A stretch of DNA of 64,000 nucleotides, taken from Siderastrea radians (lineage: Eukaryota > Cnidaria > Anthozoa > Scleractinia > Rhizangiidae). Made by a program: the position numbers and the translations under genes. Where the stretch lies: contig OZ024892.1 in assembly GCA_964017195.1 (NCBI GenBank), positions 4,260,366 to 4,324,365 on the forward strand, given 5' to 3'. Each line of letters starts with the position of its first letter. Position 1 is the first letter of the stretch. Under the pieces are notes generated by a model. The model was not told where the DNA came from. It did not search any database and was given only the letters and a program-made list of their open reading frames with translations. Positions 61,118 through 64,000 of the stretch are shown here, piece after piece.

Positions 61118-61320
61118 GTTATTTTATTTTGAATATTTCTACCGTTTTCCCTTTTTTCCTGTATTTTTCACTTAAGGTTTTCCTGTTGTTAATATTTATT
61201 GCTCCTAAACTAAACACTGGACTTTAATTTTGTTTCAAATATTTTTCTTCCGCTGTACATTTTGCTATATTTTTCACTTAAGCTTTTTTGTCTATAACAT
61301 TTATTGATTCATTTTTTAAT
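61094..61320. repeat. Two-copy AT-rich tandem duplication
   Basis: Units of about 115 bp share ACTAAACACTGGACTTTAA-like and TTTTTCACTTAAGCTTTT-like words. Non-coding. Confidence 0.6.
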
Positions 61321-62329
61321 TGTGTAAATTCGTGATAATGTGTATTAAATTTCTTGTGTGTAAATTTCGCGAGGATTTTTGTTCCCAAGTTATAAAATCC
61401 TTCCTTGCTCTACTGTACAAGAGAAACGTGAGCTCACCCAATAGACTGTGGCTTTCGGAGACCAATATTTCCCCAGTATAGACCGTAGTTCGATAAAGGG
61501 TTTTCGGGCGTCTTAATTTTCGCGCTTTTAGCGAATTGAAAAAAATCGGTCTCGGTGATCGTTCACTCAGGAACCTGAAAAGCAAGGTCAATTAACAACT
61601 ATCTGGTCGCAGGCTTGCTTTTATCAAATTGTAGTTTTCTTGCTGACACGCCATTTGATTTAACACGGGTTAACTGCAAGGTAGTCTTTTGACCTCCGTT
61701 TCTTGGTTGAAATTTCGTTATTTTCCTTGGAGATCTCTTTTCTAATCTCCTCCCGTTTAGCTTCATTCAAGGCAATATGATTGTGAATGATTGTTAGCTA
61801 GAATAATCAAACAAGGAACCTTGCAACGCTGTGTCTCGGATCGACAAGAACTGCTGCATGTCAACAGGTTTTTTTATACAGTTTAGTTTTCTCTAAGTAT
61901 CTATTTGCGAAAATCTTGACCAAGAACAAACAAAAATGTTTAAAATACTAAGATACGCAGTGGAATTCGTGGCATGTAAGCCTTAGTTTTAACTGAAAAT
62001 CTTATTTGTTTTAAAGATCTTTTGGTATTGAAAACCAAATTTAAACGTGTGATTTCATCTTCAACAAGACAAAGCTTATCTTGCTATGAGACGTCGGGGT
62101 TTGTTCTTAACGTTTATTGTTTTATGATATATTTTTGGTTCCGTTTTATCGTTAGTCTATCCTTTATCACTACGGTTTGCTAGCGGCTCTTTTTCGTGAG
62201 CTTAATAATTTGCTCGTTGGATCTGCGGAAAATAGGACGACTACTCGCAGTCTATCGAGACCAGTCAATAAAACAATGATAGACTCTTATCGTCATTAAG
62301 GCAAAAAAAGGTAAAAAAAAAAAGGTTTA
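61321..62329. other. No gene seen
   Basis: A minus-strand frame of 91 codons (61316-61591) is not recognised and probably repeat-derived. The rest is AT-rich. Confidence 0.45.
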
Positions 62330-63866
62330 AGGATAAAAATTAGCGATAAAAGTTTAACACAACGTTTCGATGTCTCCATGACATCATTTTCAAGTGAGAA
62401 AAATAAAATATAGAAGAGTTAATATATACAAGGTGAGGTGTTAAATATTTGGCGTGTAATTGTGTATGCATGGTAAGAATGTCTAAATAAATAGTTTTGC
62501 GCGGATAGAGTCCGATTGCGTGTTCAGTTTTGGTTTCTTCTTCTTTATAAACAACATTTCGTAAATTAAACAGTCCAATTTTCCGCCGCATTTCTTGAGG
62601 ACGGAAAAGTTGCTATTGAGGTCGCCGATGGTTTTAATGCCGTGGTCGTTCTTTAGATGCTTGCCGATTGCTGAAAAACGGTGTTCGTCAATACGTTGGT
62701 GTAAATGCCGGCTAGTATAGCCGACATACTCGGCATCGCACAGATCACATTGATAATTGTACACCACGCATTGTTGGTTAACTAAGGGTGGTTTGGGCTC
62801 ACGCATCTTAAGGTCTTTACCAATTTTGCGGCTCCTAAAAACTGGTTGAAGAGTGTGATCGATTCTCTTGCTGAGGTCGGATAGTTGTCTTTTCACCGCA
62901 TCAGCCGACTTTTGATCTTTAAATGACAGTACTACGCGGTGAACAGTATTTTCGTTGACAGGTTGTTGAGCTGGCACATCGGGATCTCCAGACATCACTG
63001 AGGTAACATAGTGAGAGATAGTAGAGTTGATGAGGCTCTCAGGTTCCTTGAGATTCGCCAACTTCAACTTCAGGCGATCACATTCAGTTGCGAAAGCTTC
63101 CCGTGTGGATGACAGGCAGAAAGCACGGTTTACCATGGTCTTGATTAGCGATTTCTTGTACCTTTTATGAACATGGCTTTGGTGATGGAGCAGTAGGCCA
63201 GTATTTGTTGGCTTGCGGTAAACACTGGTTTCCCGTTTGCAGCCTTTCTTATTAGTACTTCCATACCGACAAATGGTAACTTATTGTCGAATGCTAGTTC
63301 CATGGTGAAACTTATGGGTGGATGGCAGTTGTTAAGCGTTGATAAGAAAGCTTCTGCTGCTGGTACATCTTTCATGGTAGCGAGCGTGTCGTCCACGTGT
63401 CTTCTGTAGAAGTCTGGCAGTTTGTTGTCTTGTTCCAGTTTCTCTTCAACAGAGCAGAGAAATGCGTTCGCCATAAGGGGTCCCAAAGGTGAGCCCATAG
63501 CCACGCCGTCGATCTGTTCATAAAGCTTGCCATCGAACTGAAACAGTTGATACTTGGTTGCTACTTCTAGCAGTTGAACCAGATCAGATTTAGTGATATT
63601 TAGGTTATGTGTTTCATTAAACCAGTCGTCTACGAACGCCTTTTCAGCGATGATTTGGATGGTTTCTTGAAGCGGTACGTTCGTGAACAGAGACGTGACG
63701 TCATAGGATACCAATATGTCATTCTCGTCGATGTCCAGGTTTTGAATCTCTTCAGCGAAAGAGAAGGTATCTGATATGGGGTAGCGATTGACTGACAGCG
63801 GCTTCAACTTCTCATCGAGCCACTTGGCAAGGGCATAGTTGTAGGTACCCGTAGCAGATAAGATTG
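62330..63866 (-). pseudogene. Penelope-like element, copy B (RT and GIY-YIG)
   Basis: Reading down from 63866: the conserved start L-S-A-T-G-T-Y-N-Y-A-L-A-K-W-L, then RT motif A ILVSYDVTSLFTNVP, motif B GVAMGSPLGPLMANAFL and motif C YRRHVDD. One base change of frame near 63250 separates this from the endonuclease part: a Cys pair CDLCDAEYVGYTSRHLHQRI (GIY-YIG-type) and IGKHL, ending ...SDSIRAKLFI and a stop at 62483. The 3' tail follows to about 62330. Penelope-like elements copy themselves at nicked DNA ends. The 5' part is missing and one frameshift is present, so it is not active. Confidence 0.85.
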
Positions 63867-64000
63867 GTTCACCGCGTAGTACTGCTATTTAAAGATCAAA
63901 AGTCGGCTGATGCGGTGAAAAGACAACTATCCGACCTGAGCAAGAGAATCGATCATACTCTTCAACCAGTTTTTAGGAGCCGCAAAATTGGTGAAGACCT
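63867..64000 (+). pseudogene. Penelope-like element, copy C (opposite strand, partial)
   Basis: From 63868 the plus strand reads VHRVVLLFKDQKSADAVKRQ and on to DLSKRIDH, the same protein segment as minus-strand 62830-62950. It begins where copy B ends, so two truncated copies stand head to head. It runs out of the window. Confidence 0.8.

Overview
The window reads as nuclear DNA of a metazoan, most likely an anthozoan cnidarian such as a stony coral. It holds split genes with GT-AG introns and a very dense set of small inverted-repeat transposons, Penelope-like retroelements and one giant virus-like transposon. The animal assignment is well supported; the coral assignment is inference from the repeat types.

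Layout. 1-1.4 kb: relic of a Gypsy-like gag-pol (minus), cut by a small inverted-repeat element. 4.27-19.42 kb: one four-exon cytochrome P450 gene (minus); its introns hold nearly all the repeats of that stretch, including a 1.9 kb TTA-flanked transposon and a 2 kb nested inverted-repeat element. The P450 frame is broken once in a homopolymer. 19.6-23.0 kb: a TTAA-flanked transposon with a THAP-like relic. 23.2-24.4 kb: two inverted arrays of a 21-bp repeat. 25.2-26.6 kb: a Penelope-like relic. 27.0-56.5 kb: exons of a ZGRF1-like gene (plus), whose large central exon is broken by several frame changes. 62.3-64.0 kb: two Penelope-like copies, head to head.

The main object is a complete 19,406-bp Maverick/Polinton (adintovirus-like) element at 30674-50079, sitting in a ZGRF1 intron. 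It is bounded by 1,041-bp terminal inverted repeats differing at about four sites and by a 5-bp AACGT target duplication, so it looks recently inserted. It encodes a retroviral-type integrase with a chromodomain, a double-jelly-roll major capsid protein, an adenain-like protease, an A32-like packaging ATPase, a tandemly duplicated minor-capsid-like protein and several small basic or membrane-active virion proteins. Most late genes have their own TATAAA box about 40-70 bp before the ATG. A left arm on the minus strand carries small regulatory-looking genes, including a CARD-like protein, a protein resembling the domain found beside Maverick PolB, and a small protein with an RVxF-like motif.

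No family-B DNA polymerase gene is visible although the ends are intact, so this looks like a virion-competent but polymerase-less Maverick that would need another source of replication. The unusual points are the repeated Gln/Lys-x-Gly-Gly motifs followed by hydrophobic stretches in several proteins (possible adenain-released lytic peptides), duplications inside two structural proteins, a leftover fragment of the minor capsid gene beside the left terminal repeat, an asymmetric gene crossing the terminal repeats, and a relic of a second Maverick (pX-like gene) just outside the right end.
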